Shown here one piece after another: positions 42,057 through 51,282 of a stretch of DNA of 64,000 bases. A model generated the notes under the pieces. That model ran no database searches. It was not told the origin of the DNA and worked only from the letters and a program-made list of their open reading frames with translations. Both the position numbers and the translations under genes were made by a program. The stretch spans positions 496,001 through 560,000 of the forward strand of contig OZ251535.1 in assembly GCA_965243165.1 (NCBI GenBank). The letters are read 5' to 3'. Each line of letters starts with the position of its first letter. Positions within the stretch are counted from its first letter, which is position 1. Source of the stretch: CATQHD01 sp965243165. GTDB lineage: Bacteria > Actinomycetota > Acidimicrobiia > Spongiisociales > Spongiisociaceae.

Positions 42057-42647
42057 TTACAGGTGGATAGATTCGATTTTTCCCCAAGCCCGATCCAGAT
42101 ATTCAACAACCAAACGGCGGTGGCAGTTCTCTGGAGTGGGCTCACTGCAGAGCAGGGCAGTCCGTTTCTTGAACCAATCTTTGGAAACTTGATTTTCTAC
42201 TGCCCGCTCTTTCATCAGTTCCAAAAATGTCCGTTCATAACCTTCCCAAAACTTTTCCTCGCAATAAGCTTTGAGTTCGGCGCGATATTTCTTAGGCACC
42301 GTTTGATCGGACAACCAATCTTCGGGAATACCGTTACCGTCTTGGTTTTTCATTTCCCGGAATTCTGTTGCATATGGTTTCCATAGCTTGTCTTTGCTAT
42401 AGGAATTGAGTTGGTGACGGTATGCCTTGATCAACTCTTTGGTTGGTGCTAGTTGAGGTTCGTGTACATAGTCGGCGCCCAGCAAGTTGCCTAGAAAATA
42501 CGGCATGTCTTGACGCCGGGTAAACACAGCGAACGGCCCGGTGTTGTTGACCCGTATATCTACCAGCAGCTCAATACTATGGTTCTTCAGGGATCCGAAG
42601 AACTCTCCGGCTGTCTTGCCTGTAAAACCGATCGTGTGTATTTTCAT
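42057..42647 (-). CDS. DUF488 family protein, first
   Basis: A 196-residue protein with DUF488 landmarks: an N-terminal IHTIGFTGKTAGEFFGSLK, IELLVDIRVNN near residue 28, an internal YVHEPQLAPT and the C-terminal TALLCSEPTPENCHRRLVVE, where the Cys and the C-H-R cluster are the likely functional residues. The family's biochemical function is unproven; it often occurs in mobile or defence contexts. Its GC content is lower than that of the housekeeping genes. Confidence 0.85.
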   Translation of the reverse strand: MKIHTIGFTGKTAGEFFGSLKNHSIELLVDIRVNNTGPFAVFTRRQDMPYFLGNLLGADYVHEPQLAPTKELIKAYRHQLNSYSKDKLWKPYATEFREMKNQDGNGIPEDWLSDQTVPKKYRAELKAYCEEKFWEGYERTFLELMKERAVENQVSKDWFKKRTALLCSEPTPENCHRRLVVEYLDRAWGKIESIHL

Positions 42648-42661
42648 TTCGTCCTCACCAG

Positions 42662-43219
42662 TCAGAATAGGGAAGGTTCCCAGGAGTATAGTTTCGACAG
42701 CTGATCATAGGTAGGGATTTCTTCAGTATCCTTGATTGAGCCGTCCCGCAAGATATGACTCACCGGCTCTCCCTTGGCGGCGAGCGCATTTGTGATCAGC
42801 AGATAACGATGGCATTCGGACGGGTGCCCTTCGCTGCACATCATCGCAGTACGCGAGGAACCGGCCTGTTCTAACAGACCGTTTACACCATCATTGAATG
42901 CGGGATGCTGGACCATCGCTCTGTACAGTTGCCATCGATTCGACTTCGACGGGGCAACGCCGTTGTTGGGGCGGCCTCCCAGCTCGGCGCCCATGAAGAT
43001 ATAATGGATGCTTAGGGTTGCCAGCTCGCGTTCTATTTGCGCCCGGTTGAAGTGGGGGGAATATCGTGAATAGGGAGCAGACCGGACATCTACCAGCACT
43101 TCTATGCCGTACTTTTCCAGCAAGGCGGAGAAGTCTTTCCACTCCAGGTTGGAATGGCCGATGGAATAGAGGGCTGGCTCCGGCGGCACTCTCAAGTATC
43201 CTTCCGTTCGGGCCGTCAT
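42662..43219 (-). CDS. DUF488 family protein, second
   Basis: A 185-residue paralogue-like DUF488 protein with LYSIGHSNLEWKDFSALLEK, IEVLVDVRSAPYSRYSPHFN, FMGAELGGRP and TAMMCSEGHPSECHRYLLI. It has the canonical DVRSxPxSRxxPxFN and CxExxPxxCHR motifs, whereas the neighbouring first copy has a DIRVNN variant, so the pair may form a heteromer with divided roles. It heads the DUF488-DUF488-DuOB operon. Confidence 0.88.
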   Translation of the reverse strand: MTARTEGYLRVPPEPALYSIGHSNLEWKDFSALLEKYGIEVLVDVRSAPYSRYSPHFNRAQIERELATLSIHYIFMGAELGGRPNNGVAPSKSNRWQLYRAMVQHPAFNDGVNGLLEQAGSSRTAMMCSEGHPSECHRYLLITNALAAKGEPVSHILRDGSIKDTEEIPTYDQLSKLYSWEPSLF

Positions 43220-43272
43220 AGTAGCATAGCTGTCGGCGGCGGTCTGTCCACGAGGGGCCGGGAGGAGAGGTG

Positions 43273-43890
43273 ATGAGCTGGACGTTCGACAACGGTACGA
43301 TCTTGACCAAGGCGGCGCTGGTGGGGGACATGGGCAACAACGCCTTCGCGGTGGCGTGCGCCCGGACCGGCCAGGGGGTGATCATCGACGCCGCCGCGGA
43401 GCCCGACCGGGTGCTCGAGCTGGCCGAGGGGATGGACGTGACGGCCCTCCTGACCACCCACGGCCACTTCGACCATCTGCGGGCGGTTACGGCGGTGGTG
43501 GAGGCGCTCGGCGTGCCCTTCCTGCTGCATCCGAACGATCACGGGCTGGCGGCGCGCACCACCGCATCCGCCCCCGTTCCGCTGCTGGACGGGGAGGTGA
43601 TCCCCCTCGGCGAGACTAGCTTGCTGACCATGCACACCCCCGGCCACACTCCGGGGTCGGTGTGCTTCTTCAGCCCGGGGGTGCTGTTCTCCGGGGACAC
43701 CCTCTTCCCCGGGGGGCCGGGCGCCACCCAGTACGAGGGGGGGGATTTCGACCTGATAATAAAGAGCATCGAGGAGCGACTGCTGGTGCTCGAGGATGCG
43801 ACCGACTTCTATCCGGGGCACGGCCCCGACGCCTCCACCATCGCCGAGGCGCGGCGCGGCCTCCCCGAATGGATCGAGCGCGGTTGGTAG
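43273..43890 (+). CDS. Metallo-beta-lactamase-fold hydrolase (glyoxalase II-like)
   Basis: A 205-residue MBL-fold protein. The metal motif THGHFDHLRAV (HxHxDH) is near residue 58, TPGHTPGSVCFF supplies the next His, LFSGDTLFPGG the bridging Asp and YPGHGPDAS the last His. Such short forms act as hydroxyacylglutathione hydrolase-like or related thioesterases; the substrate here is unknown. GGAGGAGAGGTG precedes the ATG. The gene stands alone between the DUF488 operon and panB. Confidence 0.9.
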   Translation: MSWTFDNGTILTKAALVGDMGNNAFAVACARTGQGVIIDAAAEPDRVLELAEGMDVTALLTTHGHFDHLRAVTAVVEALGVPFLLHPNDHGLAARTTASAPVPLLDGEVIPLGETSLLTMHTPGHTPGSVCFFSPGVLFSGDTLFPGGPGATQYEGGDFDLIIKSIEERLLVLEDATDFYPGHGPDASTIAEARRGLPEWIERGW

Positions 43891-44074
43891 CCGGCCGGTG
43901 GTAAACTAGAGGCCCAGCGGACACGCGCGACCTGCCCCGGCAGGCGGGCAAGTCCTGAAAGGGCCTCGATTCCAACTCAGGGGCCTCCAACTCGAGAACG
44001 CCATTGCCCGCCGGTCCTTCCGGGCCGGGAGATGTCCCCCAACCCCGAAGGGGTGGGGAGAAAAGGAGCAAACT

Positions 44075-44995
44075 ATGCCGCACTCTGCGCAGGCGCCGCC
44101 CCGCACTGTCCGCCGCAAGACCACCGCCCCCGCCGTGCGGGCCCGCAAGGGGGGCGCCCCCATCACCATGGTTACCGCCTACGACTATCCGGGGGGCAAG
44201 ATCGCCGGCCAAGCCGGAGTGGACATGATCCTGGTGGGCGATTCGGTCGCCAACGTGGTGCTCGGATACGAGACCACCAACGAGGTAACCCTCGACGACA
44301 TGATCCACCACACGGCGGCGGTCGCCCGCTCCCGCCCCCGGGCCCTGCTGGTGGGCGACATGCCTTGGATGAGCTTCCACGTCAACCCCGACGACACCCT
44401 CCGCAACGCCGCCCGGCTGGTGCGGGAAGGAGGCGCCGAAGCGGTCAAGCTCGAAGGAGGGGCGGAGCGGGCCGAGATGATCCGCAAGATCGTTTCCGCC
44501 GAGATACCGGTGATGGGCCACATCGGGTTGACCCCCCAATCGGTCCACGCCATGGGCGGTTACAAGGTCATGGGCCGGGGCATCGAAGACGCCCGCCGGC
44601 TGATGAGCGACGCCAGGGAGCTCGAAGAGGCCGGCGTCTTCGCCTTGGTGCTCGAGGGCGTTCCCGTCATGCTGGCCCAGGCCATCACCCGGCAGGTGAG
44701 CATGCCGACCATCGGCATCGGGGCCGGCCCCCACACCGACGGGCAGGTGCTGGTGATGCATGACCTGCTGGGTCTGAGCTTCGGCCGTTCCCCCAGGTTC
44801 GTGAGGCGGTACGCCGCCCTGGCCGACGCCGCTTCCATCGCCTTGGCGGGATGGGTGGAGGACGTCCGTACGGGCGCCTTCCCCAGCGACGAGGAGTCGT
44901 ACCACATGATCGAGGAGGCCGCCGTTCGGCTCCTCGCCGAATCCGAACGGGAGCGCGCCGCCAACGGCGCGGGCCTGCAGCCGATAAGCGTCTGA
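44075..44995 (+). CDS. panB: 3-Methyl-2-oxobutanoate hydroxymethyltransferase
   Basis: A 306-residue TIM-barrel enzyme that makes ketopantoate from 2-oxoisovalerate and methylene-tetrahydrofolate, the first committed step of pantothenate and CoA synthesis. Seen motifs: ITMVTAYDYPGGKIAGQAGV near residue 30, ILVGDSVANVVLGYETT, AVKLEGG near 125, MGHIGLTPQSVHAMGGYKVM, VLEGVP and TIGIGAGPHTDGQVLVMHDL near 215. All metal and substrate residues of the family seem present. The long leader (43891-44074) contains a GC-rich hairpin CCCCGAAGGGGTGGGG just before an AAAAGGAG site. Confidence 0.95.
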   Translation: MPHSAQAPPRTVRRKTTAPAVRARKGGAPITMVTAYDYPGGKIAGQAGVDMILVGDSVANVVLGYETTNEVTLDDMIHHTAAVARSRPRALLVGDMPWMSFHVNPDDTLRNAARLVREGGAEAVKLEGGAERAEMIRKIVSAEIPVMGHIGLTPQSVHAMGGYKVMGRGIEDARRLMSDARELEEAGVFALVLEGVPVMLAQAITRQVSMPTIGIGAGPHTDGQVLVMHDLLGLSFGRSPRFVRRYAALADAASIALAGWVEDVRTGAFPSDEESYHMIEEAAVRLLAESERERAANGAGLQPISV

Positions 44996-45010
44996 GAGGA
45001 GGGCGGACAG

Positions 45011-46135
45011 GTGGCGCCGTCCGCCCTTCCAACAACTGCCCCCGACAACCGGAACCGGGCTTTCCTGGTCTTGCTCATAGGCAGCATCTTCTGGTCACTG
45101 CAGCCCTTGATGATTGACCTCTCCGGCAGCAGGCGGAGTCCGTTGTTGTTCAACATCATCCACCGCTCTTTGCTGGCCGTGCTGCTCCTTGTTCTGATAG
45201 CGGTCATCCAACAAAGATGGCTGCACACCAATGTGATAGGTGATCTCAGGTTGTGGAGGACCGTCAAAAGCAATTTGGGCGTCTCCAAGCCCCCGGCAGC
45301 TGGTCTTGGGCGCATCCGAAGGCAATGGGATCACCGGGCCTTTCTGTTCATGACCATAGGAAGATTCGACCTGTTGCTCTTTGCTTGGGCTATCGATTAC
45401 CTCGAAAATACTGCCGTAGTGGCCATCGTCTACAGCACTTCTGTGCTGTGGTTCATCTTTCTCAGAAACCGTGAAGACCCGGAGTTGCCCAGGAGGTTCA
45501 GCCGCCGCCAAAAGTCTTTGATCGCCGTCACCTTTCTGGGCCTTATCCTGGTGCAGGCTTCGAGAACCGGGGTTATAGCCTTTGACCGCAGCAGCTTGGG
45601 AATAGTGATCGCGGGCGCGGCGGCCTTCCTGAACGCTGTGACATTGGAGAGGTCCATTGCCTGGGGAAGGCACCTGAAACGAGAGTACTTTGGAGTTTCA
45701 CCGCCCTCGGATAGATATGCAAGGACCAAGGAGGTGCTGTGCACTCTGATAGGCACCGGCCTGGCGGCTTTGATCATGGCCGGCGCTGGTTTGGCAGGGG
45801 CTTTGATAACTCTAGTTGTCCCCAACAACAATTTCACTTTCAGCCTGTTCTCCCCTCTCGAATTGCTTTTTGTTATGATAGGCAGCATCGTAGGGGCGAT
45901 GAACATTATTTCTATACGGTGGAGCAATCTGCTTACTGTCCATAGTGAGGTCAACCTCATAAGATACATTGAATCCCCGCTGTCGCTGGTTTTGCTCTTT
46001 TGGTTGTCGAGCCAACAGTTCGAGCGGTTGGACCTCTACCTCATAGGCACTCTGGTCATCTTGACGGCCAACTATCTCATAAGGAGCGAGAAGGCTTGGC
46101 TCGGCGCCCGCCGGGGAGGCGGTGCGCGCCGCTGA
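45011..46135 (+). CDS. DMT/EamA-like multispanning membrane transporter
   Basis: A 374-residue membrane protein with about ten hydrophobic segments, for example AFLVLLIGSIFWSLQPLMID, SLLAVLLLVLIAVIQQ, AIDYLENTAVVAIVYSTSVL, SLGIVIAGAAAFLNAVTL and LYLIGTLVILTANYLI. The order of segments, and the YLENTAVVAIVYSTSVLWF part in particular, suggests the drug/metabolite transporter superfamily. The substrate is unknown. The GTG start is preceded by GAGAGGAGGG and lies 15 bases after panB, so the two may be co-transcribed; its GC content is somewhat lower than that of panB. Confidence 0.65.
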   Translation: MAPSALPTTAPDNRNRAFLVLLIGSIFWSLQPLMIDLSGSRRSPLLFNIIHRSLLAVLLLVLIAVIQQRWLHTNVIGDLRLWRTVKSNLGVSKPPAAGLGRIRRQWDHRAFLFMTIGRFDLLLFAWAIDYLENTAVVAIVYSTSVLWFIFLRNREDPELPRRFSRRQKSLIAVTFLGLILVQASRTGVIAFDRSSLGIVIAGAAAFLNAVTLERSIAWGRHLKREYFGVSPPSDRYARTKEVLCTLIGTGLAALIMAGAGLAGALITLVVPNNNFTFSLFSPLELLFVMIGSIVGAMNIISIRWSNLLTVHSEVNLIRYIESPLSLVLLFWLSSQQFERLDLYLIGTLVILTANYLIRSEKAWLGARRGGGARR

Positions 46136-46352
46136 TCCCAGCGGGGCAGGCCCCCCGGGGAGCCTCAATCAGCTGGATAACAGCTGTTGTCGATAGTTTA
46201 GAGTAGATCGTATGAACGAATCGTTGGCGAAGCCGGACGCAGGGAGGACTGATTTTCGGGGTTCGGGTGTTCTTTGGTAGATTGCCCCCGGTCGGCCCAC
46301 ACCGCGGCGGCGCGGGCCGCACCACAGGGATCCCAAGGCGAAGGGCGGAATC

Positions 46353-48404
46353 TTGCGGGTTGCCGTTGACATAGGAGGCACTTTCACGGATGCGGTGGCC
46401 ATCGACGCCGACGGCCGTTGCCGCACCGCCAAGGTTCTCACCACCCCCCGGCGGCTGCAGGACGGGGTGCTGGCGGTCCTAGACGAACTGGACATCGACT
46501 GGCGCACCCTGGAATCCATCACCAACGGCACCACCGCCGGGCTCAACGCCTTCCTCGAGCGGAAGGGCGCCCGGGTCGCACTCCTCACCACCGCCGGCTT
46601 CCGCGACGTCTACGAGCTGGGGCGCGCCAACCGGCCCGACATGTACAACGTGCGTTACCGCCCGCCCGCCCCCCTCACGCCCCGCCGGTCGATATACGAA
46701 GCGGCGGAACGGATGACCGCCGAAGGCAACCCGCTGGTACCCCTCGACGAAGAGGCGGTGCTGGAACTGGGCGGCAGGCTGGCCGAGGGCTACGAGGCGG
46801 TCGCCGTCTGCTTCCTCCATTCCTACGCCAACCCCGCCCACGAGCAGCGGGCGGCGGAACTGCTCCGCAGGGCCTCTCCTTCGCTGTCGGTGGTGTGCTC
46901 CCACGAAGTGGCGCCCGAATGGCGGGAATACGAGCGCACCAGCACCACGGCCATCGCCGCCTATATAGCCCCCATCGTGGAGAGTTACCTGGCGGAGCTG
47001 GAGAAGGAAACGACCGAACGGGGCATGCGGGGCGCCCTGCGGGTGATGCAGTCCAACGGCGGGGTGATGACCGCTTCGTCGGCCCGCCGCAAGCCCATTC
47101 AGACCCTGTTCTCCGGTCCGGTGGGCGGAACCATCGCCTGTGTATCTGTGGCCGAAGACCTCTCGGAGGAGGGAGGAGAGGGCGGGGCGGCCGGGCGCCG
47201 CCTCATCTGCGTGGACATGGGCGGCACCTCCTTCGACATGAGCCTGGTGATCGACGGCAAGGCGGATGTGGAGCTGGAATCCGAGCTGCAGCGGCATCCG
47301 GTGCTGGCCCCCGCGGTGGCCATCCACACCATCGGGGCCGGGGGCGGGAGCATCGGGCACACCGCCGGCGGCGGGCTGCGGGTGGGGCCGCGCTCGGCGG
47401 GCGCCGCGCCCGGGCCGGCCTGTTACGGATCGGGCGGCGAAGAGCCCGCCATCACCGACGCCAACCTCTTCCTGGGGCGGCTGCCCGCCCTGGCCCGGCT
47501 GGCCGGCGGCATCTCCCTGGACAAAGAGGCCGCCCGCCGGGCGTTGGAGTCGGTGGCGCAGAAACTCGGCATCGGCGCCTTGGAGCTGGCCGCCGGGATG
47601 ACGGCGGTGGCCGACTCCACCATGGCCAACGCCATCAGGGAGATCACCGTGATGAGGGGAATCGACCCCCGCGGCTTCACCCTGGTGGCCTTCGGCGGGG
47701 CCGGCCCCCTCCACGCCGCCTCGCTGGCCGACGAGCTGGACCTCGACCGAGTGGTGATACCGGCCAATCCGGGGGTGCTGTCCGCCTACGGAATGCTCTG
47801 TTCCGACACCCGCCACGACGCCGTCCAGAGTTTCTACGTGCGGGTTTCCGACCTCGACCCCGAAGCCCTGGAAGCCGCCCTGGCCGACCTGGAGGAACGG
47901 GCCAGGCTGATGATGAAGGAGGACGGGGTGGATGACCAGGCCGTCTCGCTGGAACCCTCGGCCGACCTGCGCTATGTGGGCCAGGAATACACCGTGACCC
48001 TGCCTCTCGACACCGCTCCGGGGCTGGCCGCCCTCATCGACCGGATACCCGAGCAGTTCGCCGAGGCCCACGACGTCCGTTACGGCCACAGCAACCCCGG
48101 GGAGGCGGTGGAGTTCGTGAACCTGCGGATGGCGGCCTACGGCGGCATCCAACGGCCCCGGCCGCAGCAGGCCGCGGACGGCCCGCCCCCCGCGCCGGCG
48201 GGAGTGGAGCAGACCTGGTTCGAGGGGGCCTGGCGGGAAACCGCCGTCTACCGCCGGCCGGATCTGCCGGGAGGGGCCGAGGCGCCCGGGCCGGCCATCG
48301 TCTTGGAGGACGCCTGCACCACGCTGGTTCCGCCCGGCTGGAGCGCCCGGGTCTCCCGGCGGGGCCATCTGGTGCTCGAACGGACACCGGCTGAGGGCGG
48401 TTAG
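46353..48404 (+). CDS. hyuA: Hydantoinase/oxoprolinase subunit A
   Basis: A 683-residue protein of the HyuA family, the ATP-binding subunit of ATP-dependent N-methylhydantoinase, 5-oxoprolinase and acetone carboxylase-type complexes. It starts RVAVDIGGTFTDAVAIDADG (ASKHA ATPase phosphate-1 loop), then ITNGTTAGLNAFLERKG near residue 50, RVMQSNGGVMTASSA near 230, CVDMGGTSFDMSLVIDG near 287 and FGGAGPLHAASLADEL near 447. The partner HyuB is encoded at 55142, separated by a racemase-like gene and an ABC transporter. The start codon is a TTG; AAGGCGAAGGGCGG lies before it. Confidence 0.93.
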   Translation: MRVAVDIGGTFTDAVAIDADGRCRTAKVLTTPRRLQDGVLAVLDELDIDWRTLESITNGTTAGLNAFLERKGARVALLTTAGFRDVYELGRANRPDMYNVRYRPPAPLTPRRSIYEAAERMTAEGNPLVPLDEEAVLELGGRLAEGYEAVAVCFLHSYANPAHEQRAAELLRRASPSLSVVCSHEVAPEWREYERTSTTAIAAYIAPIVESYLAELEKETTERGMRGALRVMQSNGGVMTASSARRKPIQTLFSGPVGGTIACVSVAEDLSEEGGEGGAAGRRLICVDMGGTSFDMSLVIDGKADVELESELQRHPVLAPAVAIHTIGAGGGSIGHTAGGGLRVGPRSAGAAPGPACYGSGGEEPAITDANLFLGRLPALARLAGGISLDKEAARRALESVAQKLGIGALELAAGMTAVADSTMANAIREITVMRGIDPRGFTLVAFGGAGPLHAASLADELDLDRVVIPANPGVLSAYGMLCSDTRHDAVQSFYVRVSDLDPEALEAALADLEERARLMMKEDGVDDQAVSLEPSADLRYVGQEYTVTLPLDTAPGLAALIDRIPEQFAEAHDVRYGHSNPGEAVEFVNLRMAAYGGIQRPRPQQAADGPPPAPAGVEQTWFEGAWRETAVYRRPDLPGGAEAPGPAIVLEDACTTLVPPGWSARVSRRGHLVLERTPAEGG

Positions 48405-48494
48405 ATTGAGGAAGAACAGCCGGGCGCCCCGGCCATGCAAGAATCGGAAGGAAGACCAAACGCCCGCGCAGGGGGCGGAGGAGGACAGCGAGAA

Positions 48495-49232
48495 ATGCGA
48501 ATCCTGATCATCAACCCCATGGGTTCGGATATCTACGACCCCGTGATAGAGGAGGCCGCAGTTTCGGCGGTCTCGGCGGACACCAAGATAGAGGTGCGTT
48601 CCCTGGCCGGCATGGGCGTCCCCGCCACCGCTTTCCTGCCGGCGGCTTCGCTGTTCATGAACCAGTTGCTGACCAGAGTCGAGGAGGCGGAACAGGACGG
48701 CTTCGACGCGGCCGTCATCGCCTGCGCCGCCGATCCGGGCCTGGAGGAGGCCAAGGATCTGGTGGACATCCCCGTAACCGCCCCCATGGAGGCGGCGGTG
48801 GCAGCCGGGCTGGGCCTGGGGAGGATGGCGGTCATCTGCCCCCGCATCGAAAGCGGCGAGGGGGAGAACCTCCCGCAGGACGCCAACTGGGTGCGCCGGC
48901 TCATTTACAAGTATGGAAGGGCGTCGGCCTTCGCCGGGGTGTTCTCCGCTCCGAGCGGCCATCCCTCCGGCGAGGAGGTCGACCGGTTGATGGCCGAGAA
49001 CCCGGCCGGGCTGCGGGAGGCGGTGCGCACCGATATGGAGGCGTCGGCCCGGGGGACGGCCCTCGAGGCGGCCGAGCGGGCGTGGCGCGACCACGACGCG
49101 GCCTCGCTGTTCTTCGCCTGCACCCTGTGGTCCGGTCTGCTGGACCCCATCCGCGCCGCGGTGCCGGTTCCGGTGCTCGACCCCCTGGCCACCCCCGCTC
49201 TCTACGCCGAGATGCTGGCCAGAGCCCGCTAG
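48495..49232 (+). CDS. Asp/Glu/hydantoin racemase family protein
   Basis: A 245-residue protein starting MRILIINPMGSDIYDPVIEE, with DAAVIACAADPGLEEAKDLV near residue 75 and SLFFACTLWSGLLD near 205. In this family two cysteines act as the acid/base pair; here the first is in IACAADPG and the second in FACTLW (usually GCxG/A). This fits hydantoin racemase or an Asp/Glu racemase-like enzyme and suits the location between hyuA and the importer. The ATG was chosen for the IINPMG start and a GGAGGAGGAC site. Confidence 0.82.
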   Translation: MRILIINPMGSDIYDPVIEEAAVSAVSADTKIEVRSLAGMGVPATAFLPAASLFMNQLLTRVEEAEQDGFDAAVIACAADPGLEEAKDLVDIPVTAPMEAAVAAGLGLGRMAVICPRIESGEGENLPQDANWVRRLIYKYGRASAFAGVFSAPSGHPSGEEVDRLMAENPAGLREAVRTDMEASARGTALEAAERAWRDHDAASLFFACTLWSGLLDPIRAAVPVPVLDPLATPALYAEMLARAR

Positions 49233-49372
49233 ACGGGAGAGTTAGACAGGCGAGAAGGCGGAAGACGAGAGTGAGAGATTTCGATTCGGCGGCCGGCCCG
49301 GAAGCCCTCGGCGGACGGGCGGCTCTGAATCTCCTGCGAACGAACATGACCTATCAGAGGAGGTAACGAATC

Positions 49373-51127
49373 ATGAGCAAGAGCAGATGGACGTTGCGCG
49401 GCGGGCTGCTGTCCGCGCTGGCCGCCTTGGCCCTGGTTGCCGCGGCCTGCGGCAGCGACGACCCGGCGCCGGAGACCACCGCCGCCGCGACGACCCAGGC
49501 CGCCGCGACCGCTGAGCCTGAGGTGACCACCACGGCCGCGATGGCAGAAGAACCGGACATGGACGAAGAGCTGGACATGATGGAAGACGACTCCGCGACG
49601 GCCATGGACGATGAGCCCGAGATGCCGGCGGAGGAGAAGGTGCTGACCATCGGGGTGCCGGGCGACATCGAGACCCTGGACCCGTGTTGCGCCAACTTCA
49701 TCCGCAGCCACGAGGCCCTACTCATGCTGTACGAGGTGCCGGTCATCCACCCGACCCTCGAGCAGGCCGGGTCGCTGGTCGGTGACGCCGACAATCTGCA
49801 GCCTCTCTACTTCGAGTCGTGGACTGAGCACGACGACGGCCTCACCTACACGATCAAGATACGCGAGGGCATGACCTTCGAGGACGGGACGCCGATCAAC
49901 GCCGAGACGATCCGGTTCATGATCGACCGCAACCTCAACACTCCGGGCGGCGGCGCCTGGCTGCTCACCAACATCGCCTTCGTGACCACGCCGCCCACCG
50001 TGATCGACGAGTACACCCTCGAGCTCAAGTCCGACCGGCGCAGCCCAATGGTCATGCAGTCCTTCTACATGTCGAGCTCGGCGGCGGTTGACCCGAAGGT
50101 GGTGGAGGCCAATGCCACCGAGGACGACCCGTGGGCGATGGAGTACCTGAGCTCGAACGCCGACAACCCCAGTGGGAAGTACAAGTTGGTGAGCCGGACC
50201 CCCGACGAGGAAGTGGTCTTCGAGGCGAGGGACAGCTACTGGGGCGACCCGCCCGCCTATGACCGCATCGTGTGGAAGATCCTCCCCTCTCCCTCCCAGC
50301 GGGTACAGTTGCTCCAGTCGGGTGACATCGACTTGGCGGTCGGCCTCGGCACCGAGGAGTTCAACGAGCTGGACGGCTCCGAAGGCGTGAAGGTGGTGCG
50401 GGCCCCCTCGAAGAACATGGCGTATGTGGGCATGAACAACTCGATCGCTCCGTTCGACGATGTAGCCGTCCGACAGGCCGTCTCCTACGCGATCGACTAC
50501 GACGACATCCTCGAGAACGTCTACAAGGGCGACGCCCGCCGCTTGTACGGCGCGATTCCCAACGGTTCGGCCGTTTCGCTGGGCGACGAGGTCGGATACA
50601 CGCAGGACATCGAGCGGGCCCGGACGATGCTGGAATCGAGCGGCTACGACGGAGGCGCGGTAACCCTGTCGATCGATGCGGCCAAGGCCGAGCACCAGCT
50701 GATCGCGGTGCGTATCCAGGCGGCCCTGCGCGAGGTCGGCATGACCGTGGAGATCGAGACGCTCCCTTCGGCGAACTTCGCCGAGCAGAAGGTGGGCAAG
50801 CAGCTACAGATGTTCGTGGACGAGCTGCTGGCCTGGATCGACGACCCGAACTACCAGCTGTCGTTGACTCTGGAGTCCGGAGTGTTCGGCAACTACGCCG
50901 ACTACTCGAACGCCCGGGTCGACGAGATCATCACCAGAGGCTGGGCGGCGGGCGCCGACGAGCGCCGGGAGATATTCGAGGAAGCCCAGCGGATCATCTC
51001 CGAGGACGCACCATGGGTGTTCTTGGCCCAGCCGGACTTCAAGTTCGCCATGCGCGAGGACGTGGAAGGCTTCGTTCTCTACCCGAACGCCATCCCCCGC
51101 TTCGCCGACCTGAGCCCGGCCGGCTGA
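49373..51127 (+). CDS. ABC transporter substrate-binding lipoprotein (peptide/nickel family, SBP_bac_5)
   Basis: A 584-residue lipoprotein. The signal peptide LLSALAALALVAAAC ends in a lipobox AAAC, with GSDDPAPETT after it, an acidic Met/Asp/Glu-rich linker (about 55-90), and then the binding domain starting VLTIGVPGDIETLDPCCANF. Family marks include KIREGMTFEDGTPINAETIR near residue 165, YVGMNNSIAPFDDVAVRQAV near 347 and LESSGYDGGAVTLSIDA. It should capture the substrate at the outer face of the membrane. GAGGAGGTAACG precedes the ATG. A strong hairpin follows the gene, before the permease genes. Confidence 0.93.
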   Translation: MSKSRWTLRGGLLSALAALALVAAACGSDDPAPETTAAATTQAAATAEPEVTTTAAMAEEPDMDEELDMMEDDSATAMDDEPEMPAEEKVLTIGVPGDIETLDPCCANFIRSHEALLMLYEVPVIHPTLEQAGSLVGDADNLQPLYFESWTEHDDGLTYTIKIREGMTFEDGTPINAETIRFMIDRNLNTPGGGAWLLTNIAFVTTPPTVIDEYTLELKSDRRSPMVMQSFYMSSSAAVDPKVVEANATEDDPWAMEYLSSNADNPSGKYKLVSRTPDEEVVFEARDSYWGDPPAYDRIVWKILPSPSQRVQLLQSGDIDLAVGLGTEEFNELDGSEGVKVVRAPSKNMAYVGMNNSIAPFDDVAVRQAVSYAIDYDDILENVYKGDARRLYGAIPNGSAVSLGDEVGYTQDIERARTMLESSGYDGGAVTLSIDAAKAEHQLIAVRIQAALREVGMTVEIETLPSANFAEQKVGKQLQMFVDELLAWIDDPNYQLSLTLESGVFGNYADYSNARVDEIITRGWAAGADERREIFEEAQRIISEDAPWVFLAQPDFKFAMREDVEGFVLYPNAIPRFADLSPAG

Positions 51128-51145
51128 GCAGGATTCGCCGCATAG

Positions 51146-51176
51146 GGGCGCTCCGGGCGTACCGCCCGGAGCGCCC
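51146..51176 (+). terminator. Hairpin after the substrate-binding protein gene (attenuating terminator)
   Basis: A perfect 14-bp stem, GGGCGCTCCGGGCG (51146-51159) and its complement (51163-51176), with a TAC loop, followed by TTCT. It lies 19 bases after the stop of the binding-protein gene and about 110 bases before the first permease gene. Such a structure would reduce readthrough or protect the upstream mRNA, giving more binding protein than permease. Confidence 0.85.
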
Positions 51177-51282
51177 TTCTACCCGGCGTTGCCCCAAGGG
51201 GTCTGCCGCCGGGCGGTGTTCGACCGCCGTACAGCACGTCGAAGCGCCCGGGTAAGGGCCGACGAACAATCGGAGAACGGGT

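Noticed and set aside
43891..44074. Possible riboswitch or pan-motif RNA in the panB leader
   Set aside because: The leader is long and has a GC-rich hairpin, but I could not recognise the bulged-A hairpins of the pan motif or any other known class.
46479..49094. Long minus-strand open frame (871 codons) opposite hyuA and the racemase gene
   Set aside because: Low-complexity Gly/His/Arg sequence typical of antisense frames in GC-rich DNA; the plus-strand genes are unmistakable.
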